A stretch of 14,104 nucleotides of DNA, from contig JAJUFK010000032.1 of NCBI GenBank assembly GCA_029266015.1, forward strand, positions 1 to 14,104. The letters are read 5' to 3'. The first letter of the stretch is position 1. The number at the start of each line of letters is the position of its first letter. Source of the DNA: Bacteroidota bacterium. GTDB lineage: Bacteria; Bacteroidota; Bacteroidia; Bacteroidales; UBA1715. Below, piece by piece: positions 11,530 through 14,104 of this stretch. Position numbers and translations under genes: made by a program. A model generated the notes under the pieces. It was not told where the DNA came from. It ran no database searches and saw only the letters and a program-made list of their open reading frames with translations.

Positions 11530-14104
11530 TATTCTTTATAATATATAATTGCATTTCTCTGTTTTCCATTCATATGGACAATTAAGTTATTCTTAAAAGA
11601 AATATGTTTATAAAAAACTGTTTCTTCTACACATGTTTGTTTTTCTAAAATTTCCCATTCAATACTATTTTGATTATTTTTTTGTTCAATTGCAATATAT
11701 CCCACATTCATAGAGGTAATATTATGAAAAAAATGAGAACCAAGAGATGAATCTAATGGGAAATCAGAAAGACTTGTTTCAACAATAACTTTTGCATTCG
11801 AAATTTGAGGCCATTGAACCGGCACTCCCAAAAATCTATCGCTAGTTCCCCACCTACCCGGTCCAATTAAAATATATTGTTTATTTTGCGCTATCATTTT
11901 TTTATTTATCTCCTCTATTTCTTGAACCATTTCTATAGTGCGCATTTTATCAAATGATTCCAGTTTTATATACACTACATCAAAAATAGTTTGTTCAATA
12001 CCATTTCCCAATGCTTGGGAACTTTGTAATAATATATTATTTGATTCAAAAATCGACTCATCAATTGTTTCAAAATTATAATTATTTGATACTGGTTTTA
12101 TTTGTAATAAATAGAATGTTGGTAATCCTTGCTCATTTTTAGTTAAATCAATAGCAAATTCAATTTCAACAGCAGTTCCCATTGCCTCTTTTACAACCTC
12201 AAGCATTCTTGTAAGTATTTTGCTTAATGGTATATAATCGTACTCTAATATATTTGCAAAATTTACAACACGTATACCTGCCGATGATAATCCGGGCTCA
12301 AGTCTATCATTATGAGGATTATAAACAGAAACACAATGAGTTAACGTTTTATGTTGTTCTGCTTCTGATATAGACAACAAGCTTAATGCAGAACGCTCTC
12401 CTTCTACTAAAAAATTATATGTTTGTTTTTGTAAATCAACTGCCAAAAATTCTGTTTGAGTAGATTGAATTAGATTCTTAATTGAAAGCATCTGTAATTT
12501 TGGATATACAGGAGAAAATCTATATGATTTTCCACCATCAACTATATAATATCCTAATCCAATTGCACAAACAGCAACTCCTTCTTCGGGCTTCATATAC
12601 GAAACAGGATAATAATTATATGACTGGGCAACTCCACTTATATGTGGATAAAAATAAGTATCATAGTAATTCCCTACTAATTCTTGAATAACCACAGCCA
12701 TTTTTTCTTCTTCTATTTTTAAATATGTATTTTTATAAAATGATTTTACATGTTTTAAAAATACCGAGGCAAATACTAATTTAATTGCAACCTCTAAATC
12801 CTCTAATCGTTTATCTATACTACCATTATTGGGTAAAATATATGTACTGAATAATCCTGCTAAGGGTTGATTCAAAGAGTCTTCAAAAATACTCGAAGAA
12901 CGAACTGCTATAGGTTTTATAATTTGTTCTAACAGAGCAAGCAATTTTTTGCGTAACTCAGAGGACAATACACCTTCAAAAAACATCCGCTTTATTTCAT
13001 CGTCTGTGTAGTCTTTTTTGAATAATTGTTTATCTAAATAATTACGTTTTATAAAATGTTCAAATTCATCTGTTCCAACAATAGCTGTTTTGGGAGTTGA
13101 AATAATAATTCTATTGGAAAATTCTGTAAAATCTACATTTTGAATCAATGCATTTGCAAATGCAATTCCTCTACCTTTGCCACCTAATGAACCTCCACAT
13201 AAACTAACTATACTTGTTTCATCTATTTCAACGGTTTCTTCAAAACTAAGAATCTTACCACGTTTTTTTGTTCTTTTATATTCCTCAAAAATTTCAATAT
13301 TTTTTTTTCTCAATTCATCTATAGTTTTAAAATCTTGCAATTGTATAGGGTTTATCTGACGAGCTAACCCTATTTCTCCACGCCCCATTAACCAAATAGA
13401 AAATTGGTTTTGTTCTGCATGAAACTTCAATGATTCGTCAGGTATTATGCGCAACAATGTTTCAAATTCACGTAAATTTTTTGCTTTTGCTATTGGTTTT
13501 CCTTTCGAATTCCTGAATATAAAATCACCATAGCCAAAATTATGCATTACAAACCGTTTAAGTGCATTAAGCAATACTTCGGAATGTTTCTGAATAAATG
13601 TAGCTTTTATTTTTTTTGCTAATAATCTGAAAGCATCATCGCTTGACTGTATTAAAATAGGAATATTGATATCAACTTCACGAATTTTTTCTAAGAATTG
13701 TCTTCCTGAATGCTTTTGTATTATACCAAATTGTTCAAATTCTCCATCACAAATAATACAGGTTATAAAATCTTTATATTTATTATATAAAAAACTTGCC
13801 TGCTCAAAATTGGTTGCCCACAATAATTTAGGTCGAGAACGCATCCTTGAAATTTTCTCAAGTTCATTCATTTCATAATCAATTATTTGTTCTCCTACTT
13901 GATTAAAAAAGACAGAATATATTGCAGGTAAATATTTTGAATAATAATATGGAGAATCCTCTATAAGTAAAATTGCTCTCACCAACCCAATTTTTGTATC
14001 ATTTTCAACATTTGCCAAATCTTCTAGCGATTTAACCATTGCAAAAAATATTTGAGAATCTCCATTCCAAATAAAAATTTTATTAAAAAGTGAGGTTTGT
14101 AAAA
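11529..14104 (-). CDS. Receiver plus PEP-synthase-like ATP-binding (PPDK_N) protein, 5' end beyond the window
   Basis: The frame ends at 11529 and stays open through the right edge. ATG 14039 is internal, because the codons before it read LFNKIFIWNGDSQIFFA, which fits the end of a preceding domain found in Bacteroidota homologues. Numbered from that Met, residues 20-165 form a receiver-like domain with acidic Glu27-Asp28, likely phosphoacceptor Asp98 (IICDGE), Ser132 and Lys151 (FIQKHS). Residues about 270-650 form a PPDK_N ATP-grasp: GGSLGGKGRG near 282, AVRSSSIFEDS near 376, and ligands in EIEFAID and LLQIKP near 620-650. A C-terminal block follows (IGPGRWGTSDRFLG near 725). No phosphohistidine swivel or PEP-binding domain follows, so it is not a complete PEP synthase. 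It is coupled by TAATG to a LuxR-type regulator. A role in signalling is inferred; substrate unknown. Confidence 0.88.
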   Translation of the reverse strand, partial: LQTSLFNKIFIWNGDSQIFFAMVKSLEDLANVENDTKIGLVRAILLIEDSPYYYSKYLPAIYSVFFNQVGEQIIDYEMNELEKISRMRSRPKLLWATNFEQASFLYNKYKDFITCIICDGEFEQFGIIQKHSGRQFLEKIREVDINIPILIQSSDDAFRLLAKKIKATFIQKHSEVLLNALKRFVMHNFGYGDFIFRNSKGKPIAKAKNLREFETLLRIIPDESLKFHAEQNQFSIWLMGRGEIGLARQINPIQLQDFKTIDELRKKNIEIFEEYKRTKKRGKILSFEETVEIDETSIVSLCGGSLGGKGRGIAFANALIQNVDFTEFSNRIIISTPKTAIVGTDEFEHFIKRNYLDKQLFKKDYTDDEIKRMFFEGVLSSELRKKLLALLEQIIKPIAVRSSSIFEDSLNQPLAGLFSTYILPNNGSIDKRLEDLEVAIKLVFASVFLKHVKSFYKNTYLKIEEEKMAVVIQELVGNYYDTYFYPHISGVAQSYNYYPVSYMKPEEGVAVCAIGLGYYIVDGGKSYRFSPVYPKLQMLSIKNLIQSTQTEFLAVDLQKQTYNFLVEGERSALSLLSISEAEQHKTLTHCVSVYNPHNDRLEPGLSSAGIRVVNFANILEYDYIPLSKILTRMLEVVKEAMGTAVEIEFAIDLTKNEQGLPTFYLLQIKPVSNNYNFETIDESIFESNNILLQSSQALGNGIEQTIFDVVYIKLESFDKMRTIEMVQEIEEINKKMIAQNKQYILIGPGRWGTSDRFLGVPVQWPQISNAKVIVETSLSDFPLDSSLGSHFFHNITSMNVGYIAIEQKNNQNSIEWEILEKQTCVEETVFYKHISFKNNLIVHMNGKQRNAIIYYKE

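Overview
The window is an A+T-rich piece of a chromosome from a member of the Bacteroidota. Three things support this. It encodes a PorP/SprF-family outer-membrane protein of the type IX secretion world. Its housekeeping proteins are of Bacteroidota type: a long IleS with a GIHH signature, an LspA with an extended loop, and a DksA-like protein with a reduced zinc finger. The clearest promoter matches the phylum's TTG-N19-TAnnTTTG consensus, and Shine-Dalgarno sequences are absent from nearly all starts. I cannot name the genus. I see no tRNA, rRNA, CRISPR array, insertion sequence or phage gene.

Positions 1-5235 (minus strand) look like one housekeeping operon, read right to left: consensus promoter, ileS, a TraR/DksA-family protein, lspA, ogt, and the start of a nucleoid-associated protein gene that runs off the left edge. 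Gaps are 12-21 nt, or a 1-nt TAATG overlap between lspA and ogt.

Positions 5372-6867 (plus strand) hold two genes I cannot assign a function: a small secreted, probably beta-barrel protein, and a lipoprotein with a surface-export-like signal. A strong terminator follows. Next comes a Mn-type superoxide dismutase with an N-terminal export-like extension, then a hairpin terminator whose loop contains a promoter-like -7 element, immediately before the pabB-pabC pair. PabB makes 4-amino-4-deoxychorismate and PabC splits it to p-aminobenzoate for folate. The two genes overlap by 17 nt and end at a terminator shared with the convergent PorP/SprF gene.

Positions 9352-14104 (minus strand) hold the PorP/SprF gene, a 351-nt gene-free A+T-rich spacer, and a two-gene unit. 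That unit pairs a large receiver plus PEP-synthase-like ATP-binding (PPDK_N) protein, whose 5' end lies beyond the right edge, with a LuxR/NarL-type regulator whose receiver domain has lost its phosphorylation residues. The two genes overlap by 1 nt (TAATG). This pair is the best candidate for a poorly described signalling system in the window.
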